Source: Streptomyces maremycinicus (GTDB taxonomy: Bacteria > Actinomycetota > Actinomycetes > Streptomycetales > Streptomycetaceae). From it: DNA of 64,000 nucleotides. The stretch lies in contig NZ_BBYG01000019.1 in assembly GCF_001184025.1 (NCBI RefSeq), positions 124,001 to 188,000 of the forward strand, read 5' to 3'. The notes below the pieces were generated by a model that was not told the origin of the DNA, did not search any database, and saw nothing but the letters and a program-made list of their open reading frames with translations. The position numbers and the translations under genes are program-made. Shown here one piece after another: positions 52,572 to 60,889 of the stretch; position 1 is the stretch's first letter; every line of letters starts with the position of its first letter.

Positions 52572-53822
52572 TCAGGCCGCCCGTTCGCGCGCGTGCAGGG
52601 CCGCCGCGACGACCGTGCGGGACTGGTGCTCGACCTGGTGCTCCAGGGGCACCCAGCGGGCCCGGAAGCGGTAGGCGAAGGCGTCGCTCCACGTCTCGAC
52701 GAGCTGCTCCAGGCGCGGGGCGGCATGGTCGTCGCTCTCCTGGAGGACCCGCCACAGCATCGCGGCCGCCCGCAGCGGCAGCCTGCGGGCGAAGGCGTCC
52801 ACGCTGCCCACGTACGCCATCGTCGTGTCGGCGGGCGGGTTGTCCGTCCAGTCCGCGGCCAGCCCCGGCACCAGCTCCAGCGCCCACTTCGCCGCCCGCA
52901 GCAACGGCCCGTCGACGCCCTCCAGACGCGGCAGCGCCTCGAAGAGCACCCGCTCCACCTCCGTGGTGTCGCGCAGCAGGCGTCGTGCCAGCCGCCGCAT
53001 CGCCGCGGCCGGGGCGGGATGCGGTGCGGGGTCGTCCACCATGTCGCTCGCCCACATGGGCACCTCCACCACCGCGGTCAGGCCGCCGTAGCGATGGGCG
53101 TGGTACCAGGTGCTGTGCCGTGCGTCGTCCGGCATGCTCGGGTACGCCGCCTCGACTCCGGCGGCCGGCATCACGTGCACGCCGGGCCCGGACGCGGGCC
53201 AGCCCGCCGCGTCGGACGCGCCCGTCTCCACCGGGATGTGCAGCTGGGCCGCCGACTTGACGAACGGCTCGGCGAGACCCGGGATGTCCTTGGTGAGCTG
53301 CACCCAGCTGCCGCCCAGGTCGGTGCCGTGCAGCGTCACCTGGAGGTAGGGCCGCAGCTCGTCGATGACCCGGGTCAACGCGCGTGTCTCCGGGGGCAGC
53401 CGGTCCGGCGGCAGCACGGCCGGGGACCACTCCGGCTGCTCCGGACCGGCGGGCCGGAAGAAGCCGAGGTGGTACTCCAGCAGGCTGCGCGGCGCCGGGG
53501 TGACATGCAGACTCGCTCCGTCGGGGTCCGCGCACAGCAGGAAGTGCCAGGACGTGCCGTCCCGCAACTCCCGTTCCTGCACGACTCGTTCGGCGAGTGC
53601 GAGCAGTGTCGAGCCCCCGGTCGGCTCGTTGGCGTGGGCACCCGCGACGACGAGCACGGCCCGCCGGGCGTGCCCCACGGACAGCAGGTGCAGGGGCCGG
53701 CCCGCACGGGAGACCCCCACCTGCCGCAGCGCGCACATTCCGGGCTCGTGCGCGGCCAGGGCCCGGACAGAGGACGTCAGTTCGGCCACCGTCGGGTAGC
53801 GCAGCTCCGGCAGGAGACTCAC
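52572..53822 (-). CDS. M14-family zinc carboxypeptidase, paralogue B
   Basis: 416 residues from GTG 53822. Same architecture as A: RYPTVAELTSSV, zinc motif GAHANEPTGG, third ligand TLHGTDLGG and catalytic Glu in LTAVVEVPMW. Many aligned positions differ, so this is an old duplication. It is convergent with the A-SSI pair across a 220-bp gap rich in GCGCGAGCC-like repeats. No signal peptide. It follows the nitroreductase-hemerythrin gene by about 130 bp. Confidence 0.9.
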   Translation of the reverse strand: MSLLPELRYPTVAELTSSVRALAAHEPGMCALRQVGVSRAGRPLHLLSVGHARRAVLVVAGAHANEPTGGSTLLALAERVVQERELRDGTSWHFLLCADPDGASLHVTPAPRSLLEYHLGFFRPAGPEQPEWSPAVLPPDRLPPETRALTRVIDELRPYLQVTLHGTDLGGSWVQLTKDIPGLAEPFVKSAAQLHIPVETGASDAAGWPASGPGVHVMPAAGVEAAYPSMPDDARHSTWYHAHRYGGLTAVVEVPMWASDMVDDPAPHPAPAAAMRRLARRLLRDTTEVERVLFEALPRLEGVDGPLLRAAKWALELVPGLAADWTDNPPADTTMAYVGSVDAFARRLPLRAAAMLWRVLQESDDHAAPRLEQLVETWSDAFAYRFRARWVPLEHQVEHQSRTVVAAALHARERAA

Positions 53823-53954
53823 CCCCGTATTCGTCCGCCCGGCCTTCGCATCCGCAGTACCCCATGCTCTCCGGGAACTGTCAAGAACGCCTGGGGGGAG
53901 CCTCCAGGGGGCGCTCGGATGCGCACGCCGGCGGGTGGTACGGCCGGTCCGCGC

Positions 53955-54818
53955 TCACGTCTCGCGCGTCCTTTCGGCGCCCGCCGTCCCCGCGGGCGGG
54001 GCCGGGGGCCAGGGGAGCTCGGTGAGGAGCGGGACGATCGTCTCCTCCTCGAAGTCGAGATGGGCGTTCAACTCGCGTGTCATGGACTCAAGTTCCGTAC
54101 GGAACCGCCCGGGATCCGCGATCGCGACACCCTCCAGCAGGGTCACCAGATCGTCCTGGATGCGCGCGACGGTGCGGTGTTCCTCGGTGAGCCGGGTGAA
54201 GGTGTCGGCCAGGTGGGGGTGGTGGCGGGCCATGGTGGGGAACAGATGGGCGTCCTCGCCGACGTGGTGGAACCGCAGCGCCTGACAGAACGCCAGGCAG
54301 CGCTGCCGGATCTCCAGCCCGAGGCCCGGAGCGGGCGGCTCGCCCGGGCCCTCGTGGGCGGCGCGGGCGGCGAAGTGGGCCTCCGCCTGCGTGGCCACCT
54401 GGCGCAACTGCCCACGCAGCCAGGTGTGGACCTCCATGATCTTGTCGGCGAGGGTGCGGATCTCGCGGGGGCCCGCCCAGCCGTCGGGCTCGGCGGGTCG
54501 GAGGACGACGGCCGGCCGGGCCCCCTCGGCGGGGACCGCGAGCGCCTCGAAGGTGTCGGTGCCGAGCTCGACCCGCACCATGGGGTGGGCGAGCAGGTCG
54601 CGGTACCAGTCGGGACGGTCGGGGGTGGCGGGGTCCGCCCCGACGACCAGGAGCGAGTCGCCGCGGCGGACATAGCAGAGCGGAGTGGTCCGCTCGGTCC
54701 CCGGCGTCGCGCCGGTGGTCGTCAGCAGGAGCAGGTCGCCCCCTGCGTGCGTGCCTTCGACCTTCCCGCCGTTGGCGCGGAACTGCTCGATGAGGGAGGC
54801 ATGGAACGACGTGGACAT
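53955..54818 (-). CDS. F420-type nitroreductase / hemerythrin fusion
   Basis: 287 residues from ATG 54818. The N-terminal 130 residues are a deazaflavin (F420)-dependent nitroreductase-type split beta-barrel: IEQFRANGG, LLLLTTTGATPGTERTTPL, VGADPATPDRPDWYRDLLAHP. The C-terminal half (about 145-275) is a hemerythrin HHE four-helix domain with metal-ligand-like HTWLRG, FHHVGEDAHLFP, EEHRTVAR and HLDFEEETIVP. A di-iron oxygen or NO sensor or store joined to a redox domain suggests reactive oxygen or nitrogen handling. The neighbours give no further clue. Confidence 0.87.
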   Translation of the reverse strand: MSTSFHASLIEQFRANGGKVEGTHAGGDLLLLTTTGATPGTERTTPLCYVRRGDSLLVVGADPATPDRPDWYRDLLAHPMVRVELGTDTFEALAVPAEGARPAVVLRPAEPDGWAGPREIRTLADKIMEVHTWLRGQLRQVATQAEAHFAARAAHEGPGEPPAPGLGLEIRQRCLAFCQALRFHHVGEDAHLFPTMARHHPHLADTFTRLTEEHRTVARIQDDLVTLLEGVAIADPGRFRTELESMTRELNAHLDFEEETIVPLLTELPWPPAPPAGTAGAERTRET

Positions 54819-55245
54819 ACGGGTGGGTCTCTCCGGAAGTCGTGGTGTGCGGCCGTACGGCACGCAGCACAGGGCACACGGGAGGTGCCGTGAAGGGTGA
54901 CGGCGCGCTGCGGACAGCAGCGCCGGCGGCGCCGAGGACAGACTGCGGACAGGCTGTGAGCGGCACCGAAGGCACGCTGAAGGCAGCACCGGGGGTCGGC
55001 GCCGAGGACGGCGTCGAAGCGATGCGGAACGGAGGCGGACCGAGGAGGCGCGCAGCCGACACACGTCGGCGACGGGTCTGCGTCAGTCGCGGGGCGCGGA
55101 GTGTGAACTCATGGCGTGTCCCTCGAAGAAGGGTGTTCGCCCGACCGCCGGCCGGCCCACCGCTCTTTGGCCGACGTCACGCGACACCGCCTCCATTACA
55201 TGCATCTGACCGTCACCTGTCAACGCCGGAGATCACCCCGCGCTC
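54819..55245. other. Upstream region of the fusion gene and 3' flank of treY
   Basis: 427 bp. GGAGAG lies about 14-19 bases before the fusion start. The frames here are Arg/Ala-rich noise. Nothing else recognised. Confidence 0.4.
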
Positions 55246-57597
55246 TCACTCCGTCCGCTCCAGCAGCGCCACCGGCAGCGGCTCGAACAGGTCCGCCACG
55301 CGCGCGTGGCCCGTGAACTCCCGCCCGGGGGTCAGCACGTCGGCCCAGGTGCCGGGAGGCAGCGCCAGCCGGGTCTCGCGCCAGCCGCCCGCCTCCGCCA
55401 GCCGCAGCGACAGCCGCGTCACGGCCGTCAGCACCCGGCCGGAGCGGGCGAACGCCAGGCAGTGGGCCGCGGCCGGTCCCTCGGCGGGCAGCGGCTCGTA
55501 CGCCGCCGTGTCCCCGAAGACCTCCGGCCGCCGTCGGCGCAGCCGCAGCGCGGCAGCGGTCACCGCGCCCTTGGCACCGGGGTCCTTCGGCGGGAAGAGC
55601 GCCGGGCGCCGGTTGTCCGGGTCCACCAGCGCCCGGTACTCGCTCTCCGTGCCCTGGTACACGTCCGGCACCCCGGGCATGGTCAGATGCACCAGCGCCG
55701 TACCGAGCACGTTCGCACGGATGTACGGCTCCAGTGCCTCGCGCAGCGCGGCCACCCGCTCGCCCGGCACCCCGCACGGCCCCGCCGCCACGAACGCGGC
55801 CACCGCCTTCTCGTACGCCGGCTCCTGCTCCGTCCAGCTCGTGTACAGCCCCGCCTCGCGAACGTGCTTGAGCAGGGCCTCCTGCACGCGCTCCGGGGCC
55901 GCCGGGCCCAGTCCGAAGACCGTCTGCCACGCCGCCCACGCCAGCTGCCCGTCCGGCACGCCCTCCTGCGCCCGGGTCACCTCGGCGAGGACGTCCGCCC
56001 AGCGCCGCGGGCACTCGGTGAGCACGGCGAGCGCGGCGCGCACGTCGGCGCTGCGCTTGGTGTCGTGCGTCGACACGACCGTCCCGGTGGCCGGCCAGTC
56101 GCGCTGCACGCGCGCGCAGTAGGCGTGGAAGCGGGCCGGGGACACCCCCGGGTCGCCCGGGTCGCCGCCCACCTCGTTCGCCGCGGCCAGCGGCACGTAA
56201 CGGTAGAACGCCGTGTCCTCCACCGACTTGGCACGCAGCGCGGACGCCGTCTGCGCGAACCGCGCCCGGAAGTCCACCCCGGCCGGCCCCTCCGCGCCGA
56301 GCACCAGTTTCCGCACCACGTCGACGGCGCCCGCCTCCTCCGGCACGACGAACGCCTGCCGCGCCTCGGCGGCCGCCTCCTCGGTGACGACGGCGGCCGG
56401 GTCGCCCGAGGCGTACGGCCGGTACACCTCCAGGCGCACGAGCAGCTCCTCCAACGCCGTCCGCAGCGCCCAGGGCGCCCGGTCGCGCAGGCCGGGGTCG
56501 GCCGACGCGGCGCACACCCGGGACGCCGCCCGCGTCAGCCGCTCCGTCTCGGCCGCCAGCTCGTGCGTGAGCACCTTGTACGCCGCCCGGCGAACCGTGG
56601 CCGCCCAGTCGCCGCCCCGGTCCGTCTGCGGGGCCGCGAAGCGCCGGTAGTGGGCCAGCAGCTCTCCGGCGCCCTCGGCGTCCGTGAAGAGGCCGTCGAC
56701 GTGACGCAGGGCGTCGTAGCCGGTGGTGCCGGCCACGGGCCAGGAGTCCGGCAGCCGCTCCCCGTCGGCCAGGATCTTCTCGACGACCGTCCAGCGGCCG
56801 CCGCTCGCCGTGTGCAGCCGCGCCAGGTAGGCGTCGGGGTCGGCGAGGCCGTCCGGGTGGTCCACGCGCAGCCCGTCGACGACGCCCTCGTGCAGCAGCC
56901 GCAGGATCGTGCCGTGGGTGGCCTCGAACACCTCCGGGTCCTCCACCCGCACCCCGATGAGCTCGGAGATGCTGAAGAAGCGCCGGTAGTTCAGCTCGGT
57001 GCGGGCCAGCCGCCACCACACCGGCCGGTACCACTGGGCGTCCAGGAGCTGCGGCAGCGGCAGCCCCTCGGTGCCCTCGCGCAGCGGGAGCACGTGGTCG
57101 TGGTAGCGCAGTACGTCGCCGTCCACCCGCAGCCGGGCCAGCTCCGACCCTAGGGGGCCGCCGAGCACCGGGAGCAGCACCTGGCCGCCCTGCGCCTCCC
57201 AGTCGATGTCGAACCAGCGCGCGTACGGCGACGTCGGCCCCTCGCGCAGCACCTCCCACAGGGCGGGGTTGTGACGCGGCGCCATCGCCATGTGGTTCGG
57301 CACGATGTCCACCACCAGGCCGAGCCCGTGCTCGCGCGCGGTGTGCGCCAGCGCCCGCAGCCCCTCCTCCCCGCCGAGTTCCGCCCGCACCCGGGTGGGG
57401 TCCACGACGTCGTAGCCGTGCGGGGAGCCCGGTACGGCCTCCAGGACGGGGGACAGGTGCAGATGCGAGACGCCGAGCGAGGCCAGGTACGGCACGGCCG
57501 CCGTCGCCGCCGGGAACGGGAACTCGGGCTGGAGCTGAAGCCGGTAGGTCGCCGTGGGCGGCACGGGAACGGAGGCGTCACGTCGCTCAGGGGTCAT
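55246..57597 (-). CDS. treY: Maltooligosyl trehalose synthase
   Basis: 783 residues, GH13. It isomerises the reducing-end alpha-1,4 bond of maltodextrin into the alpha,alpha-1,1 bond of trehalose. N-terminal TYRLQLQPEFPFPAA and SHLHLSPVLEAVPGSPHGYDV (in pieces) are diagnostic of TreY. Catalytic regions: VVDIVPNHM, DGLRVDHPDGLADP (nucleophile Asp), EKILADGE (acid Glu) and THDTKRSADVRAR-like STHDTKRSADV. Encoded 82 bp downstream of glgX and in the same direction, so probably one operon. Confidence 0.95.
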   Translation of the reverse strand: MTPERRDASVPVPPTATYRLQLQPEFPFPAATAAVPYLASLGVSHLHLSPVLEAVPGSPHGYDVVDPTRVRAELGGEEGLRALAHTAREHGLGLVVDIVPNHMAMAPRHNPALWEVLREGPTSPYARWFDIDWEAQGGQVLLPVLGGPLGSELARLRVDGDVLRYHDHVLPLREGTEGLPLPQLLDAQWYRPVWWRLARTELNYRRFFSISELIGVRVEDPEVFEATHGTILRLLHEGVVDGLRVDHPDGLADPDAYLARLHTASGGRWTVVEKILADGERLPDSWPVAGTTGYDALRHVDGLFTDAEGAGELLAHYRRFAAPQTDRGGDWAATVRRAAYKVLTHELAAETERLTRAASRVCAASADPGLRDRAPWALRTALEELLVRLEVYRPYASGDPAAVVTEEAAAEARQAFVVPEEAGAVDVVRKLVLGAEGPAGVDFRARFAQTASALRAKSVEDTAFYRYVPLAAANEVGGDPGDPGVSPARFHAYCARVQRDWPATGTVVSTHDTKRSADVRAALAVLTECPRRWADVLAEVTRAQEGVPDGQLAWAAWQTVFGLGPAAPERVQEALLKHVREAGLYTSWTEQEPAYEKAVAAFVAAGPCGVPGERVAALREALEPYIRANVLGTALVHLTMPGVPDVYQGTESEYRALVDPDNRRPALFPPKDPGAKGAVTAAALRLRRRRPEVFGDTAAYEPLPAEGPAAAHCLAFARSGRVLTAVTRLSLRLAEAGGWRETRLALPPGTWADVLTPGREFTGHARVADLFEPLPVALLERTE

Positions 57598-57679
57598 GAC
57601 AACCTACGTACCCGTCCCGCGGCGTTTCGTGTCACACACCCCGCCGGGCGGGTCGTTCCCGCACCTCCGCACGGCTCGC

Positions 57680-59794
57680 TCAGGTCGGCCGCTGGAGCAC
57701 CGTCATGCTCCGGTCGACCAGGGTCAGCCGGGCCCCGGCCTGCACCTTCGGGCCCGCGCCGGGGGCCGGGGCCTCCGGGTTCGCGGTGTCCACGACCACC
57801 TGCCACTGGCGCCCGTGGTCGACCGGCACCACGAACTCCATCGGCTTGGCGGAGGCGTTGAACATCAGCAGGAAGGAGTCGTCGATGATCCGTTCGCCGC
57901 GCGCCCCCGGCTCGGAGATCGCGTTGCCGTTGAGGAACACCGACAGCGCGGACGCCTGCGCCCGGTCCCAGTCCCTGGGCGCCATCTCCTTGCCCTCGGG
58001 AGTGAACCAGGCGATGTCCGACAGCTCGTCGTGCGTGCCCTCCACCGGCCGGCCGTGGAAGAAGCGGCGCCGCCGGAAGACGGGATGCTCCTTGCGCAGC
58101 CGCACCAGCGCGCGCGTGAAGTCCAGCAGCTCGCTGCCCTCCTCGGGCCACTGGACCCAGGCCAGCTCGCTGTCCTGGCAGTAGGCGTTGTTGTTGCCCT
58201 TCTGGGTGCGCCCGAACTCGTCCCCGTGGCTGATCATGGGCACGCCCTGGGAGAACATCAGCGTGGCGAGGAAGTTGCGCATCTGCCGGGCCCGCAGCTC
58301 CAGGACGTCGGGCTCGTCGGTCGCGCCCTCCGCGCCGCAGTTCCAGGACCGGTTGTGGCTCTCGCCGTCCCGGTTGTCCTCCCCGTTGGCCTGGTTGTGC
58401 TTGTTGTTGTAGGACACCAGGTCGTGCAGGGTGAAGCCGTCGTGGCAGGTCACGAAGTTGATGGAGGCCAGCGGGCGCCTGCCGTCGTCCTGGTAGAGGT
58501 CGGAGGAGCCGGTCAGCCGGGAGGCGAACTCGCCGACCGCGCGCGGCTCGCCCCGCCACACGTCCCGCACGGTGTCGCGGTACTTGCCGTTCCACTCGGT
58601 CCACAGCGGGGGGAAGTTCCCCACCTGGTAGCCGCCCTCGCCCACGTCCCACGGCTCCGCGATCAGCTTCACCTGGGAGACCACCGGGTCCTGCTGGACC
58701 AGGTCGAAGAACGACGACAGCCGGTCCACCTCGTGGAACTGACGGGCCAGCGTCGCCGCGAGGTCGAAACGGAACCCGTCGACGTGCATCTCCAGCACCC
58801 AGTACCGCAGCGAGTCCATGATCATCTGGAGGACGTGCGGGGACCGCATGAGCAGGGAGTTGCCGGTGCCCGTGGTGTCCATGTAGTACCGGGGATCGTC
58901 CGTCAGCCGGTAGTACGACTGGTTGTCGATGCCCCGGAAGGACAGCGTCGGGCCCAGGTGGTTGCCCTCGGCGGTGTGGTTGTAGACGACGTCGAGGATG
59001 ACCTCTATCCCCGCCTCGTGCAGCGCCCGCACCGCCGACTTGAACTCCAGGACCTGCTGACCGCGGTCGCCCCAGGAGGCGTACGCGTTGTGCGGGGCGA
59101 AGAAACCGATCGTGTTGTAGCCCCAGTAGTTGTTCAGGCCCATGTCGACCAGCCGGTGGTCGTTGACGAACTGGTGCACCGGCATCAGCTCGAGGGCGGT
59201 CACCCCGAGCTCCGTCAGATGCTCGATGATCGCCGGGTGCGCCAGCGCCGCGTAGGTGCCGCGCAGCTCCTCCGGCAGCCCCGGATGGCGCATCGTCAGA
59301 CCCTTCACATGGGCCTCGTAGATCACCGTGTGGTGGTACTCGGTACGCGGCCTGCGGTCGTCGCCCCAGTCGAAGTAGGGATTGACCACGACCGACGTCA
59401 TGGTGTGCGGCGCCGAGTCGAGGTCGTTGCGCCGCTCGGGGGCGTCGAAGTGGTAGCCGTACACCTCCTCGCCCCAGCGGACCGCGCCGCTGATCGCCTT
59501 CGCGTAGGGGTCGAGCAGCAGCTTCGCCGAGTTGCAGCGCTGCCCGCGCGCGGGATCGTAGGGACCGTGCATCCGGAATCCGTACCGCTGTCCGGGCATG
59601 ACGCCCGGCAGGTACGCGTGCCGGACGAACGCGTCGCTCTCGCGCAGTTCCACCGCCGTCTCCGAGCCGTCGTCGTGCAGCAGACACAGCTCTACTCGGT
59701 CCGCGGCCTCCGTGAAGACCGCGAAGTTCGTGCCGGCGCCGTCGTACGTGGCACCGAGGGGATACGCCTCTCCAGGCCAGACCTGCATGGACAC
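57680..59794 (-). CDS. glgX: Glycogen debranching enzyme GlgX/TreX
   Basis: 704 residues, GH13 isoamylase type. N-terminal CBM48 (LGATYDGAGTNFAVFTEAA), then the barrel: VILDVVYNHTAEGN (I), DGFRFDLAATLAR (II, nucleophile Asp), KLIAEPWDVG (III, acid Glu) and FVTCHDGFTLHDLVSYN (IV). It frees linear chains from glycogen for TreY and TreZ. GTG 59794 has GAAAGAG upstream; ATG 59788 is an alternative. It is divergent from the exported amine-oxidase pair. Confidence 0.95.
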   Translation of the reverse strand: MSMQVWPGEAYPLGATYDGAGTNFAVFTEAADRVELCLLHDDGSETAVELRESDAFVRHAYLPGVMPGQRYGFRMHGPYDPARGQRCNSAKLLLDPYAKAISGAVRWGEEVYGYHFDAPERRNDLDSAPHTMTSVVVNPYFDWGDDRRPRTEYHHTVIYEAHVKGLTMRHPGLPEELRGTYAALAHPAIIEHLTELGVTALELMPVHQFVNDHRLVDMGLNNYWGYNTIGFFAPHNAYASWGDRGQQVLEFKSAVRALHEAGIEVILDVVYNHTAEGNHLGPTLSFRGIDNQSYYRLTDDPRYYMDTTGTGNSLLMRSPHVLQMIMDSLRYWVLEMHVDGFRFDLAATLARQFHEVDRLSSFFDLVQQDPVVSQVKLIAEPWDVGEGGYQVGNFPPLWTEWNGKYRDTVRDVWRGEPRAVGEFASRLTGSSDLYQDDGRRPLASINFVTCHDGFTLHDLVSYNNKHNQANGEDNRDGESHNRSWNCGAEGATDEPDVLELRARQMRNFLATLMFSQGVPMISHGDEFGRTQKGNNNAYCQDSELAWVQWPEEGSELLDFTRALVRLRKEHPVFRRRRFFHGRPVEGTHDELSDIAWFTPEGKEMAPRDWDRAQASALSVFLNGNAISEPGARGERIIDDSFLLMFNASAKPMEFVVPVDHGRQWQVVVDTANPEAPAPGAGPKVQAGARLTLVDRSMTVLQRPT

Positions 59795-59986
59795 GACTCT
59801 TTCAGGTGTCTCGCCCCGCCGGGGGCGCCTTGGACGTCGAGTCTCCAGGAAAGTGACGGAACCACCTGTGACTTACGCCCCTCTTACCCGACGACCAGTG
59901 CACAGGACGACAGGTGACCCACGTCCTGTGCCGAACCAGTGGGGCAGACACGTACTCCCGCGCAACAGGGGGAGTAGGGGGAATTT

Positions 59987-60814
59987 GTGCGCACGACAGT
60001 GCGCCGCCACCTGGGCAAGGTGGTGGCGGGTACGGCCATCGCGGTGGCCGCGACAGCCGTGATGGTGGGGATCACCCTGCCGGGCACGGCGGGGGCGGAC
60101 GACTCAGGAGGCGGCAAGGGCGGACAGAGCACCGGACAGGCGGCCGGACGGCAGCAGGGGCAGCAGGGGGACACGGGGGCGGTTCAGCCCGGTGTCGTCG
60201 AGGGGGCGCCCGCCGAGGGCGCCAAGGGCAAGGGCCGCGACCCGCTCACCGACGACGAGATCGCGCGCGTCGAGAGGATCGCGCTCGACCGGCAGCAGTT
60301 CGCCGCCAGTGAGGACGTGGACGGCGACCGCGGTCCCCAGCGCCTCGGCGTGGACCTGGCCGAGCCCGCGGCCGGCGAGGTGGACGACCCCGCGGCGCCC
60401 CGGCGCGCGGTGGTGTCGTTCTACGACTACAAGGACGACACCCTCGTCACCAAGACCGTCAACCTCGACACCGGCAAGGTCGAGAACACCGGCACCCAGC
60501 ACGGCGTGCAGCCGCCGCTCAGCGCCGCCGAGCAGAACGAGGCGGCGAGCCTGCTGATCGCCGATCCGCTGGGCGCGGGCCTGAAGGCCGACTTCAAGGA
60601 CGCCACCGGCAAGGAGCTCGGCTCCCCGGACCAGCTCCAGATCGCCGCCATGATCTACCGGGCGGTGCCGGGCGCCGAACCGGCCGTCCTCGACAAGTGC
60701 GGGGAACACCGCTGCGTGCGGCTGCTGCCGAAGGTCAGGAACGGCCCGTGGATCGACGCCCGGTCCCTGGTGATCGACCTCAGCACCCGCAAGGTCGCCC
60801 GGCTCACCGGCTGA
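59987..60814 (+). CDS. Exported protein resembling the N-terminal (N2/N3) domains of copper amine oxidase
   Basis: 275 residues from GTG 59987, after GGGGGAGTAGGGGG. Signal peptide to about residue 37 (TAGADD), a Gly/Gln-rich linker to about 80, then DPLTDDEIARVERIAL and, later, GVQPPLSAAEQNEAASLLIADP. In true copper amine oxidases these phrases (HPLxPLTxxEI and GVxPxxxxEExxAxxLVxxDP) mark the N2 and N3 domains that precede the catalytic barrel. Here they form a separate protein ending before any active-site motif. The next gene, 75 bp on, supplies the catalytic-like domain. Confidence 0.7.
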   Translation: MRTTVRRHLGKVVAGTAIAVAATAVMVGITLPGTAGADDSGGGKGGQSTGQAAGRQQGQQGDTGAVQPGVVEGAPAEGAKGKGRDPLTDDEIARVERIALDRQQFAASEDVDGDRGPQRLGVDLAEPAAGEVDDPAAPRRAVVSFYDYKDDTLVTKTVNLDTGKVENTGTQHGVQPPLSAAEQNEAASLLIADPLGAGLKADFKDATGKELGSPDQLQIAAMIYRAVPGAEPAVLDKCGEHRCVRLLPKVRNGPWIDARSLVIDLSTRKVARLTG

Positions 60815-60889
60815 CTCCGCGGCAGGCCCACCTCCACGTCCGTTTCCGACCCGCCTTCCGGAGCGGGAGGCACAGGGAGTCATGTCCTC

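Noticed and set aside
55220..57259. A 679-residue frame overlapping treY on the same strand
   Set aside because: Frame-shifted reading of treY, Arg/Gly/Ala-rich, whereas the treY frame contains all GH13 motifs.
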